This document shows positions 24,684 to 33,006 of a stretch of 64,000 nt of DNA, piece by piece. The translations under genes were made by a program, and so were the position numbers. The notes beneath the pieces were generated by a model that saw only the letters and a list, made by a program, of their open reading frames with translations, was not told the origin of the DNA and searched no databases. Origin of the DNA: JBAZAX01 sp041671765. Lineage in GTDB: Bacteria > Babelota > Babeliae > Babelales > RVW-14. The first letter of the stretch is position 1, and the number at the start of each line of letters is the position of its first letter. The stretch is taken from positions 1 through 64,000 of the forward strand of contig JBAZAX010000007.1 in NCBI GenBank assembly GCA_041671765.1. Reading direction: 5' to 3'.

Positions 24684-26795
24684 TTACTCAATTCCCATAT
24701 CACTTAAAAATGCATCTTGAGTTGGTTTGCGGCCAAGAAAATCTTTCAACAACTCCTCAGGATCAACACTTCCGCCTTTGCTAAGAACTTTTGCAACAAG
24801 TTCTTTTCCTACTGCTGGATCAAACAAGCCTCGTTTTTTTACATCATAAAACAGATCTAATGCAAAGACCTTTGCCCACATATAACTGTAATACTTTGCC
24901 CCATAGCCAACCAAATGGCCAAATGATGCATGAAAATGAGTTTGATCATCAAACTGAAGGTGTGATTGATACTTTTCAAATAATGCTTCAGTAATTGAAT
25001 CAATATCTTTTATCTTCCCATCTTTAAAAAATTCAAGAGAGATAAAAGACAGGCAACATTGACGCAAAACAAAACTTCCCGAATCAAATTTTTTCATAAA
25101 GATAAGTTTGTCAATCAATTCATCCGGTAATGGCTGTCCTGATTGGTAGTGACTACTTAATTTTTTTAAGACTGACTTATCAGACATCCATTCTTCAAAC
25201 ATTTGCGACGGCACTTCAACAAAATCCGTTTTCACCGATGTACCCGCAAAACTTGCCATTTGCGTGGCACCAAGCACATCGTGCATTGCATGACCAAATT
25301 CATGAAAGAATGTATTCACATCATCAAATTTAAGCAGTGCCGGACGATCTTTTTGCGATTTTGGAAAATTTGCAATGATCGCAAGAACTGCCGGCGCAAT
25401 TTTTCCATTATCCTTAAGTTGTGTTGGAATAATCGGTGCACAACATGCATGACTGTATTTGTTTTCACGAGGGTATAAATCAATAAACAGATATCCACGT
25501 AAAATATCCGTTTGGGAATCCAAAATTTTAATTAATAAAACATCATCATGCCAAGCCCATTCAGGTTTGGAAATCTCAAATTTAAGTCCTAAGAAATTTT
25601 GATAAATTTCAAAAATTGCATTTAACGTTTTATCCACAGGAAAATATTGTGCAATTTCACGTTCATCAATATTAAAATGTTTTTTCTTATAACAGGCTTT
25701 TATATAACTAAGATTCCATGGCTGAAGCTTCCCACACGAATTAATATTAACATCTGCGGGTAAATCTTTTAAAAAATTTTCTATCTCTATAGAAGCCTTT
25801 TTCTCTGATTTTATGGCAAGATTATTCAAAAATTCTTCTGCTGTTTCAAGTCTTTTTACCATCTCTGAATCAAGATCAAATTCAGAAAAATTCTTAAATC
25901 CCACTTTACGGGCAAGTTTATCACGATTTAGTATTATTCCATGTAAACAATCAATATTTATAGGCCAAGCACGATTATTAAACTTACGGTAAAGATCTTT
26001 TCTTGTATCTTCGCACGTACAATGCTGCATAACCTCAAAATAAGTAGGATAATCACACCCAAGAACGATCTTGTCATTCTCACGAGGCAGAGAATCAATA
26101 AAATCTTTACCCAAACCCTGTAGCTTTGACTCATCAGTTAAGATAAAACTGTTATCTTTTGCAAGATTTGACTCAAAATCTAACCCCAATTTTGAAAGCT
26201 CTTTCTCCAGCGCCTTTACTTTCTCAAGTTTATCATCAGGTAAATGTAACCCCTGACGTTCAAAATCTTTTAATGTTTCTTTTACAAAAAGCTGTTGCTC
26301 AGAAGTTAATTTTTCTTTTTCAAAATTAGCATGAGAGTAATCATTAAACACTTGGTAAACTTTTTTGTTGCAGGCAACATTCTCAACATAAAAATGGTTA
26401 AGCTCTATGGATGCCTCATGACAAGCTTCGCGAATGTCTTTTTCGGGACTTACCATCTCCAGAAACGAAAGTATACTGGCTACAATTGAAAATTTTCTAT
26501 CTGCAGCATCAAGAGCCTGTGCCGTATTCTGAAAATTGTGCTCTTCCGGCTTAATGTTAATTATAGAATCGATATCAGCTTTTAATAAATCTATCGCATA
26601 TTTTGAATAGACTTTAACTTCATCAGACTTTTTTGGAAATACTTTTTTTACATTATCAAATGAATTAAAATCGTTTTCTATTATTTTTTTAAATTCAATA
26701 AAATTCATCGCACACCTACATCTTGCAACCAAATAAACACAACAAAAAACACCAACAACAGCCCCAAAAACTAAAAACCTTACATTAAATCGCAT
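24684..26795 (-). CDS. M3-family zinc metallopeptidase (oligopeptidase) with N-terminal anchor
   Basis: 703 residues, the normal size of thimet/oligopeptidase A enzymes. Zinc site H498-E499-F-G-H502 with third ligand E527 (F-V-E-V-P-S-Q-M). The typical C-terminal Y-x-Y-M-W-A-K-V-F-A-x-D is present. Unusually, residues 5-25 are hydrophobic (F-L-V-F-G-A-V-V-G-V-F), predicting a membrane anchor or signal peptide; an internal Met30 could instead give a cytosolic form. It would degrade short peptides. The 3' end lies in the 24-bp direct repeat shared with 23462-23485. Confidence 0.92.
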   Translation of the reverse strand: MRFNVRFLVFGAVVGVFCCVYLVARCRCAMNFIEFKKIIENDFNSFDNVKKVFPKKSDEVKVYSKYAIDLLKADIDSIINIKPEEHNFQNTAQALDAADRKFSIVASILSFLEMVSPEKDIREACHEASIELNHFYVENVACNKKVYQVFNDYSHANFEKEKLTSEQQLFVKETLKDFERQGLHLPDDKLEKVKALEKELSKLGLDFESNLAKDNSFILTDESKLQGLGKDFIDSLPRENDKIVLGCDYPTYFEVMQHCTCEDTRKDLYRKFNNRAWPINIDCLHGIILNRDKLARKVGFKNFSEFDLDSEMVKRLETAEEFLNNLAIKSEKKASIEIENFLKDLPADVNINSCGKLQPWNLSYIKACYKKKHFNIDEREIAQYFPVDKTLNAIFEIYQNFLGLKFEISKPEWAWHDDVLLIKILDSQTDILRGYLFIDLYPRENKYSHACCAPIIPTQLKDNGKIAPAVLAIIANFPKSQKDRPALLKFDDVNTFFHEFGHAMHDVLGATQMASFAGTSVKTDFVEVPSQMFEEWMSDKSVLKKLSSHYQSGQPLPDELIDKLIFMKKFDSGSFVLRQCCLSFISLEFFKDGKIKDIDSITEALFEKYQSHLQFDDQTHFHASFGHLVGYGAKYYSYMWAKVFALDLFYDVKKRGLFDPAVGKELVAKVLSKGGSVDPEELLKDFLGRKPTQDAFLSDMGIE
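24685..24708. repeat. 24-bp direct repeat, right copy
   Basis: Identical to 23462-23485. Here it encodes, on the minus strand, the last residues (L-S-D-M-G-I-E) and stop of the M3 peptidase. That a single 24-bp string ends two different convergent genes suggests it was duplicated when the intervening 1.2 kb inserted. Confidence 0.8.
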
Positions 26796-26848
26796 TATAA
26801 GAAGCCCTTATTTAATAGATGTCTTCCGAAACCAAACAACTCCAACCA

Positions 26849-26932
26849 GCCCGCTCGTGGTGCCTGTCCGCCGAAGCTACTATCAAGCGAAGGCTGGGAG
26901 CTTGTCGAACCATCGCCCAAAGGGCGGCGGGC
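26849..26932. repeat. GC-rich palindromic repeat interrupted by the 36-bp element
   Basis: Outer arms GCCCGC (26849-26854) and GCGGGC (26927-26932). The sequence CGCTCGTGGT is followed by a 36-bp insert (26862-26897) and then GAGCTTGTCGAACCATCGCCC. The uninterrupted version is at 29271-29317. It is intergenic, between the peptidase and the CSLQ protein. The rest of 26796-27024 shows nothing further. Confidence 0.8.
26862..26897 (+). repeat. 36-bp palindromic insertion element, copy B
   Basis: Begins GCCTGTCCGCC and ends GCGAAGGCTGG, with a variable middle. It is inserted precisely between GGT and GAGCTTG. Removal gives the continuous GGTGAGCTTGTCG found at 29281-29293. It has the same ends and length as copy A. 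Confidence 0.8.
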
Positions 26933-27024
26933 AAAGATTCAGAAGAGCTTTAATGTTTTTTTACTTCATTCTTTCATAAGTATAAGCATACAAGATTTTG
27001 TAATCACATACAAAGTACAAAATA

Positions 27025-27058
27025 AAAACCCCCGCTTACAATTAAGTAAATGGGGGTC
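27025..27058 (-). terminator. Terminator for the CSLQ protein gene
   Basis: ACCCCCGCTTAC...GTAAATGGGGGT forms a stem with two mismatched positions; on the minus strand it is followed by TTTTTATTTT. It lies 21 bases after the stop at 27079. Confidence 0.75.
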
Positions 27059-27078
27059 AAATTTAAAAACTAGAGGAT

Positions 27079-27783
27079 TTACTGTAAAGAACAGCTCTCT
27101 CTTTTAATTTTTCCGGCTTTGTCTGAAACGTGTCTTAAAGCCTGTCTTCCATGTCTCAATGTAAAATCAGTTACCAAAGGAGCCGCTGCACCAGCAACAT
27201 AACTCACACCACCGGTAGCAGGAATAGCAACTATGGCACCAACAAGATACAACCCCTCAACAACGTGTCCGGCTGTTCTATATGGATGAGCTTGTACATA
27301 ACTTAACCCATCACGACCAAGAGCAAAAACTGCTGCACCCTTTGTTCGCACCACTTTGAACAATTCGCCATCAAAATTAAAGTACTGGTTAACTTTTACG
27401 TCACCGTGTTCGTCAAGCTTCAATTCGACTGTCTTTTCTGGTTGTGCAACCTGTGTTTGAACGATTTCCATTGGAGCTGTTTGCTCTTTGGCAGCAACGA
27501 TCTCATTTAGCAATCTAACAATAGATTCATCCTCTACTCTTGCTGCAGCTGCTAATCCACGCGTATCGCCAGAAAACCAATTATCGCCATCTCTTGTATA
27601 AACTTCGCCCTGAACAGCTTCGCTATCTTTAAATGTCAATAATCCGGTTGCTCTATCCCATGTAGAATAACGAACAATCGACTGGCCATATACTGCTGCT
27701 TCTGCAGGGGCCGTTTTTTCCATAGAATAAAGACCTGAACCTACCAATAACGCTGATGTTAGAACAATAAACATCTTTTTCAT
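27079..27783 (-). CDS. Secreted protein with C-terminal hydrophobic region, basic tail and CaaX box (CSLQ)
   Basis: 234 residues from the ATG at 27781-27783, chosen because AGGAGG precedes it. Signal peptide 1-20 ends L-Y-S followed by Met21 (MEKT). The middle is mixed; residues about 180-210 are Gly/Ala/Val-rich and hydrophobic (V-E-G-L-Y-L-V-G-A-I-V-A-I-P-A), possibly membrane-inserting. The tail is basic (R-H-V-S-D-K-A-G-K-I-K-R-E-S) and ends C-S-L-Q, a good CaaX box; codons are 27082-27093. A basic stretch next to a CaaX cysteine is what steers Ras-type proteins to the plasma membrane. No catalytic domain is recognised. Confidence 0.78.
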   Translation of the reverse strand: MKKMFIVLTSALLVGSGLYSMEKTAPAEAAVYGQSIVRYSTWDRATGLLTFKDSEAVQGEVYTRDGDNWFSGDTRGLAAAARVEDESIVRLLNEIVAAKEQTAPMEIVQTQVAQPEKTVELKLDEHGDVKVNQYFNFDGELFKVVRTKGAAVFALGRDGLSYVQAHPYRTAGHVVEGLYLVGAIVAIPATGGVSYVAGAAAPLVTDFTLRHGRQALRHVSDKAGKIKRESCSLQ

Positions 27784-28046
27784 GAAATAACCTCCTAAAA
27801 TATAACCTACCACTTTTACTTACTTATAACCTACCATTTCCCTCTGTCAAAGCTTTTAACGTTTCTTTGATCAGGACGAAAAGCCATTTTCAGACTTTTC
27901 TATTTAAAAACTTATAACTTATTATATACCTGTAAATTTAAATTGTAAAACGCCATACAGATCGGCAAATCCATAAAACAACTTCTTGCCGATAGCCCCC
28001 GATATAGTCATCTCCGAAAGCTAACCAAAAACACATTAAAGCTCTT

Positions 28047-28355
28047 AATTTAACGTGAGTTCGAGAATTAAATATTACGAAAGCCACTATAACGTCGTCC
28101 CAACGTAAGCCGTGATCCAGTAATGGTTTAGCCTAGACACCGGCCTACGCCCAGGCTACGCGCAAGGCTTCGCCGGGCACGGCCGGTGCGACAAATAGAA
28201 TAGCACTTGGCAATGTGGAACCTTCACATGTAGTGTAATTTTTCTTAAATTGACAGCATTGGACCTACGCCGGGAAGACCGAGGTGTAATATCGTTTAGC
28301 GTTATTACACCGCATAACATGAATCATTATGATTATAGAACTCGCGCCTACTTAA
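28047..28355. repeat. Diverged MITE-like repeat, copy 3, with GC-rich palindromes
   Basis: The left end TTAACGTGAGTTCGAGAATTA and right end GATTATAGAACTCGCGCC resemble the ends of copies 1 and 2, but the interior differs. It holds a GTCGTCCCAACG...GATCCAG motif (about 28094-28120), a long GC-rich palindrome with arms CACCGGCC/GGCCGGTG (28138-28188), and a hairpin with 9-bp arms GGTGTAATA/TATTACACC (28283-28311). The gene-free gap 27784-28388 is otherwise AT-rich with nothing recognised. Assignment to the same family rests only on the ends. Confidence 0.5.
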
Positions 28356-28388
28356 TAACCCAGGCTCGATCTAATCACTGATTTGATC

Positions 28389-29048
28389 CTATTTTAACAA
28401 ATGAGAGGCATCCTGGCCACCATCATGGGCAAAAAACTTTCGTTGAATATACCCCGAAAGGTAATCTTGTGGTTGAAATCCTGCAAGAAAAGGCATCAAA
28501 AGCTGTCCATCTTTATAAAATAAAAAAAGTGGCAAATCAACCTTTTTCAGCTTATAAAACATCGAAATTTGCATAAAAATATCCATATTTTGTGCAACAT
28601 TTAATCCCGCAAATATAACTTGATTTTTGAATTCATCTGCAACTGCCTGAAAAACCGGTGCTACTTTACCTGAATCCTGACTCATGGGTGAATAAATTTT
28701 CAAAACAACCGGTTTTGAATACGAATTTTTGACAACCAATTTGGTAAATTGTGCCATTCCCTGAATATTAAAGACAAGGCTTTCAGGCACACTATCTGTT
28801 ACACTTTCAGCTGCAATCTGAGCAGTATTGTCGGACGAATTTTTGGTTATATCACCAGATTGATGTTCTTGTTGGGGTTCTTGATGTTCGATTTGCTCCC
28901 GCTGTTCATATGCCACCTGCGATTTTTCTTGCCCAGCCCCGCCAGATCGCACAATTTTTGTAAATAATCCGCCCTGGTCAGGCTCAACATAACAAAGTAG
29001 ATAAGAAAACGTTAAAAAAAATAGAAAGCTAAACCCTAAAACCTTCAT
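28389..29048 (-). CDS. Secreted thioredoxin-fold protein lacking the CXXC motif
   Basis: 219 residues. Signal peptide about 1-21, then a Gln/Glu/Ser-rich linker (about 25-90), then a thioredoxin-like domain (about 95-210): K-P-V-V-L-K-I-Y-S strand, then the active-site position reads S-P-M-S-Q-D-S instead of W-C-x-x-C, and the later V-D-L-P-L-F-L-F-Y-K-D-G retains the cis-Pro region. Redox activity is therefore unlikely; a binding or chaperone role in the periplasm is possible. GGGGGAG precedes the ATG. The Met-junction seen in effector-like proteins is absent. Confidence 0.7.
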   Translation of the reverse strand: MKVLGFSFLFFLTFSYLLCYVEPDQGGLFTKIVRSGGAGQEKSQVAYEQREQIEHQEPQQEHQSGDITKNSSDNTAQIAAESVTDSVPESLVFNIQGMAQFTKLVVKNSYSKPVVLKIYSPMSQDSGKVAPVFQAVADEFKNQVIFAGLNVAQNMDIFMQISMFYKLKKVDLPLFLFYKDGQLLMPFLAGFQPQDYLSGYIQRKFFAHDGGQDASHLLK

Positions 29049-29243
29049 GACTCCCCCCTACCGTAACTGTATTATCAGGCCCAACATACCCCACAACACT
29101 AAGATCTCGCCCCTAACGAGGATCTTGTCCCTTATTTATGATAAAAAATTACAGCCTGAAATTACAATAAATGGGTTTTTAAGTTTAAAGTAGGGGGAGT
29201 TATACCCTACTTCGCAATTTATTGTTTCGTTATTTATTAGACT

Positions 29244-29333
29244 TCTTGCATAACTTGGAAATCTAAAAAAGCGCGCTCGTGGTGAGCTTGTCGAACCATC
29301 GCCCGAAGGGCGACGGGCTTAGGTTATGCAAGA
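29244..29333. repeat. Uninterrupted GC-rich palindromic repeat within a larger inverted repeat
   Basis: The core 29271-29317 (CGCTCGTGGTGAGCTTGTCG..., ending CGACGGGC) is the intact form of the repeats at 4269 and 26849. It is framed by perfect 11-bp arms TCTTGCATAAC (29244-29254) and GTTATGCAAGA (29323-29333). The structure begins 12 bases after the stop of the minus-strand TPR gene and may also work as its terminator. Confidence 0.7.
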
Positions 29334-29344
29334 GATTTATTAAG

Positions 29345-30046
29345 TTATTTATTAACACCTAGCTTATCTGCCAACGCTATCGCCCCTTCGTGAGAAGGGT
29401 CCAAGAAGAGCACGGCCTCCATCTCAGTCTTGGCCAAAGCTTTGTTTTGTAATTTAAAAGCCGATAAAGCCAAAAAATAGTGCGCATCTACATATTCCGG
29501 AGCCAATGCTACCGTTCTAGAAAATTCACTTACGGCTTGTTCATAATTCTGCCTGTCAAAAAAGATCTTACCTCTGTTAAATACTGCAGCTTGAGGCGTA
29601 AAATAGTCACTATCCTTGGCCAGATTATCTAATATACTCAAGGACTTATCAACGTTCCCCATCTGCGCAAGCAAACAAGCATAGTTATTCAATATACTCG
29701 CACGCACCTTTGCAGATACATTGTCAAAAGCTAAGGCTGCCTCAAAACTTTGGCAACTTTGCTCAAAATCTCCCAACCTAAAAAGTATTGTCGCTTTAAC
29801 CGCCAAGAAATCAGCACTCGCCTTACAATTTATTGCCTCCTGAATATAAGACAAGGCCTTTCTGTAAGTAGTTTGGGGACTGTCGCTCTTATCTGAATTT
29901 TGTGAAACTTCCAACATGCAAAGCTTATAATAAGTTTGTGATAATTTCTCATTTTTATCGTCCAACTTTTTGCCACACCCGCACAAAAGCATTGCCAAAC
30001 CCATACCAAATGCACAAAAAGTTCCTATCATTTTCTTTTTATTCAT
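29345..30046 (-). CDS. TPR-repeat lipoprotein
   Basis: 233 residues from the ATG at 30044-30046, supported by GGGAG; a longer frame to 30145 is not. N-terminal lipoprotein signal: M-N-K-K-K then hydrophobic core ending L-L-C-G-C-G, where the second Cys (about residue 25) is the likely lipidated residue. Four or five tetratricopeptide repeats follow (about 55-220), e.g. A-T-I-L-F-R-L-G-D-F-E-Q-S and A-H-Y-F-L-A-L-S-A-F-K-L. The protein should be anchored in the envelope and act as a protein-binding scaffold. It is divergent from dnaA with a 130-base shared upstream region. Confidence 0.85.
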   Translation of the reverse strand: MNKKKMIGTFCAFGMGLAMLLCGCGKKLDDKNEKLSQTYYKLCMLEVSQNSDKSDSPQTTYRKALSYIQEAINCKASADFLAVKATILFRLGDFEQSCQSFEAALAFDNVSAKVRASILNNYACLLAQMGNVDKSLSILDNLAKDSDYFTPQAAVFNRGKIFFDRQNYEQAVSEFSRTVALAPEYVDAHYFLALSAFKLQNKALAKTEMEAVLFLDPSHEGAIALADKLGVNK

Positions 30047-30074
30047 GACAATCTCCCATTGAATTTTATAAAAT

Positions 30075-30103
30075 TTTACCCTTTTGCCAACTACTGATAT
30101 AAT
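30075..30103 (+). promoter_or_regulatory. Promoter for dnaA
   Basis: A perfect -10 TATAAT (30098-30103) is preceded, 17 bases away, by TTTACC (30075-30080, 4 of 6 to consensus). The start codon is at 30178. Confidence 0.5.
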
Positions 30104-30137
30104 TAACGATACTCCAATTTCATGGCAACACTTTTGA

Positions 30138-30146
30138 TTATTCACA
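30138..30146 (+). promoter_or_regulatory. DnaA box between the dnaA promoter and start
   Basis: TTATTCACA fits the relaxed DnaA box TTATNCACA and lies between the -10 and the GTG start, a position suited to autorepression. It is a single box without an AT-rich unwinding cluster, so it is not evidence for an origin. Confidence 0.45.
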
Positions 30147-30177
30147 CTGCAATAGAATTTAAAATTAAGGAATATAT

Positions 30178-31605
30178 GTGCAATTAATTTGGGATGAATT
30201 TTTAAAACTCATCAAACAAGAGGCCGGAAGCCAAATTGTCGAAACATGGTTTAAAGCCGTTAGCCTACAAGATTGGAATACGGCAACCGGAGCAATCACT
30301 CTTAAAACACCTAATCAATTTGTTAGCAAATGGATTCAGGAACACTACATAGAACTTTTAAAAAAACATCTCAGTAGACTTTTGCACGTAAATGAAATCA
30401 AAATAATTTTTATTTGCAGCGGCCAAGAAGCGCAACAAATTCGCAATATTATTCCTGCATCAACAATTCAGACAACCTCAAACCAATTTCATATAACTCA
30501 TTCACCAATAATAAACAGCGAGCCACAACAACAATCAAAGGCTTTGGTAAAAGTTTCAAAAAAAAATCAGCCTAATCAATATGGCAATAATCTAAATGAA
30601 AATTATATTTTTGAAAATTTCATTGTTGGCCCAAACAATTCTCTTGCAAATGCCGCAGCTATCGCAGTAGTCGAAAATTTGGGAAAAGTTTATAATCCAC
30701 TTTTTATATATGGCGGAACAGGTCTTGGAAAAACTCACCTTATGCATGCCATTGGTAATGCGGTAAAGAAGAAATATCCCAATATTACGGTATGCTATGA
30801 AACTACAGATAGATTTATTACAGAATTTATTAACTGCATTCGTTTTGATAAAGCTGATCAATTTCGAAGCAAATATCAAAAATTAGATCTCTTTTTACTG
30901 GATGATGTGCAGTTTTTATCCAACAAAGAACAAACTCAAGAGATATTTTTTCATATTTTTAATAATCTTTATGAAGAACGCAAACAAATAATCATGTCTA
31001 GTGACACATTCCCTAAAGAAATTGCCGGGCTGCAAAGTCGGCTAAAATCAAGATTGGAATGGGGCCTTGTGGCAGACATACAAATCCCTGATCTCGAAAC
31101 AAAAATTGCAATATTAAACAAAAAGGCAGAACAAAATAAAATGAATTTGCCAAATGATGTCGCAAACTTTATAGCATCACGAGTCATTTCAAACATTCGT
31201 GAACTGGAAGGGGCTCTAGTTCGCGTAAGCGCTTTTGCAGCTCTCATTAATACCCAAATTACTATTGAACTTGCGCAAAAAGTCCTTTTAAACTTGAGTA
31301 ACCCTAAAACTGAAAATGCGTCTCTTGAAACTGTTTTAAAAATAGCAGCAAAAAATTTTGATGTTTCCATATTGGACATTAAAGCAAAGAAGCGACACAA
31401 AGAAATCGCTGAGATCAGACAAATTGTTTTTTATTTGATGAAAAAACTTACAAACTGCTCACTGCAAGTAATTGGCTCATTTGTAGGAGGACGCGACCAC
31501 TCAACTGTAATCCACGCTATAGGCAAAGTTGAAAAAATGTGTTCGAATGATTTAGATATGGCAAAAAAAATAAAAAGGATTGAACAAGAAATAATGATGA
31601 ATTAA
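30178..31605 (+). CDS. dnaA: Chromosomal replication initiator protein
   Basis: 475 residues starting at GTG (the overlapping ATG at 30176 runs into a stop). Domain I about 1-80, variable linker 81-140, AAA+ domain with Walker A G179-G-T-G-L-G-K-T-H and Walker B L238-F-L-L-D-D-V-Q, and DNA-binding domain IV with V-G-G-R-D-H-S-T-V (436-444). It opens the replication origin. The usual dnaN/recF neighbours are absent; it sits between a TPR lipoprotein and a secreted protein, and no DnaA-box cluster is visible nearby. AAGGA upstream supports the GTG. Confidence 0.97.
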   Translation: MQLIWDEFLKLIKQEAGSQIVETWFKAVSLQDWNTATGAITLKTPNQFVSKWIQEHYIELLKKHLSRLLHVNEIKIIFICSGQEAQQIRNIIPASTIQTTSNQFHITHSPIINSEPQQQSKALVKVSKKNQPNQYGNNLNENYIFENFIVGPNNSLANAAAIAVVENLGKVYNPLFIYGGTGLGKTHLMHAIGNAVKKKYPNITVCYETTDRFITEFINCIRFDKADQFRSKYQKLDLFLLDDVQFLSNKEQTQEIFFHIFNNLYEERKQIIMSSDTFPKEIAGLQSRLKSRLEWGLVADIQIPDLETKIAILNKKAEQNKMNLPNDVANFIASRVISNIRELEGALVRVSAFAALINTQITIELAQKVLLNLSNPKTENASLETVLKIAAKNFDVSILDIKAKKRHKEIAEIRQIVFYLMKKLTNCSLQVIGSFVGGRDHSTVIHAIGKVEKMCSNDLDMAKKIKRIEQEIMMN

Positions 31606-31718
31606 GGATAGCTAAACTGTTTTTAGAAAAATGCTGTAGTTTCGAGGCGTTTGGTGCTAAATTTCTCTTAATGGCTTTTAGTTTGTAGAGTTTTGCTTGT
31701 GATTTATTAAGGAGACCC

Positions 31719-33005
31719 ATGAATTTAAAAACTATTTTTTTATCAGCAATATTACTAATTTGCACAGTACAAGTGTTTACTCAAGTGGCTGATCCCATAA
31801 TGCCTTTGGATGCGACTCAAGAATTAAAAGATTCTGACATAACTATGACCAGTCAAATTCCTGATTCAATGCCGTCTGCCAATCAAACTCCTATCATGCC
31901 GCCCGTTTCAAACACAATTCAGGAAATACAACAAAAAACGCAAGACCAAACGACTCTAACAATCAAAGTTACACCTACACATTCCCAAACTTTAACAACT
32001 CAACAACAAACAATTTCGCAACAAAATGTAACCAAAGAACCACTAGATAAACAAAAAAATTCTAAAGCTAAACAAGCAAAAATAATAAATCTTAAACCCA
32101 AAGAAGGTACCCTAAAAGACTCCGAACTTGATTTTGAAGTTGAAAATCAAACTGGTAAAACAATTTATGTGGTATGTTTTTCTTATATCAATAAACGTCA
32201 ATTCAGCCGTTGGCGTTGGGATAAATCCTCTATTTATAAAATAGAAGACAACAAAAGTGTAATAATAGATCTTGATACAATTCCCGATGAAGAGAATCGC
32301 AATAAGACATTTGGATATTTGGGAATATTTGATAATAAAAAAGAGGCTGACGATTCAACTATTGAATTACTTGATGACAACAAAAAAATAGATTTGGATA
32401 TAATTGCACAATTACACGGAAAAAAGATTACGATAGAAATCGAAAAATATGGAATAGCAGGGGAATTCTATGATTTTGATTTTCAAGATATAGATAAAAA
32501 AAAAGAAGATAAAAAACAACCCGAACTAGATTTTTATGTTGAAAATAAAACGGGTAAAACAATTTTAGTAACATGTTTTGTTTATGAAAAAAAAGCAAAA
32601 GGAAACTGGTTAGCAAAAAAAACAAAGGAGGCATGGACGGCTGATGAAGACACGCGTGATGACATGACTGTCTGGCGATTTGATAAGACGCCCATAATAA
32701 AATTAAAACAAAATGAAACAGGACTTATCGATGTTGATACCATAATCGAACCTCGAGATAGAATTTATGTTCGCGGCTATTTAGCTATATTCGATGAAGA
32801 TGAACAAGAATTAGCAGAAAAATCAATTTATGAGCTCATGCAATCAAGACGTCGATTAGAAATAGGAAAATTGATAGAATTAAAACACAAAAAAATTTCA
32901 ATCTATACTGAAAAGTATGGAGCAAGTGGCAACTTTATCGATTATGTAGTGAAACCAACCCAAAAACCGGATATCAAAAAAGTTATAAATGGATATTTAA
33001 AATAA
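31719..33005 (+). CDS. Secreted protein with two tandem copies of an unknown beta-rich domain
   Basis: 428 residues. Signal peptide about 1-22, Thr/Gln/Pro-rich linker to about 130, then two related domains: about 136-256 and 268-418. Shared landmarks are L-D-F-x-V-E-N-x-T-G-K-T-I, W-R-x-D-K, I-D-x-D-T-I, G-Y-L-x-I-F-D and the closing E-K-Y-G-x-x-G-x-F. The second copy carries about 20 extra residues after its third strand. No family is recognised. It is followed one base later by rsmH, so both may share a transcript. Confidence 0.75.
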   Translation: MNLKTIFLSAILLICTVQVFTQVADPIMPLDATQELKDSDITMTSQIPDSMPSANQTPIMPPVSNTIQEIQQKTQDQTTLTIKVTPTHSQTLTTQQQTISQQNVTKEPLDKQKNSKAKQAKIINLKPKEGTLKDSELDFEVENQTGKTIYVVCFSYINKRQFSRWRWDKSSIYKIEDNKSVIIDLDTIPDEENRNKTFGYLGIFDNKKEADDSTIELLDDNKKIDLDIIAQLHGKKITIEIEKYGIAGEFYDFDFQDIDKKKEDKKQPELDFYVENKTGKTILVTCFVYEKKAKGNWLAKKTKEAWTADEDTRDDMTVWRFDKTPIIKLKQNETGLIDVDTIIEPRDRIYVRGYLAIFDEDEQELAEKSIYELMQSRRRLEIGKLIELKHKKISIYTEKYGASGNFIDYVVKPTQKPDIKKVINGYLK

Positions 33006-33006
33006 C

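Noticed and set aside
25630..25638. Consensus DnaA box TTATCCACA
   Set aside because: It lies alone inside the M3 peptidase coding region, with no cluster; probably chance.
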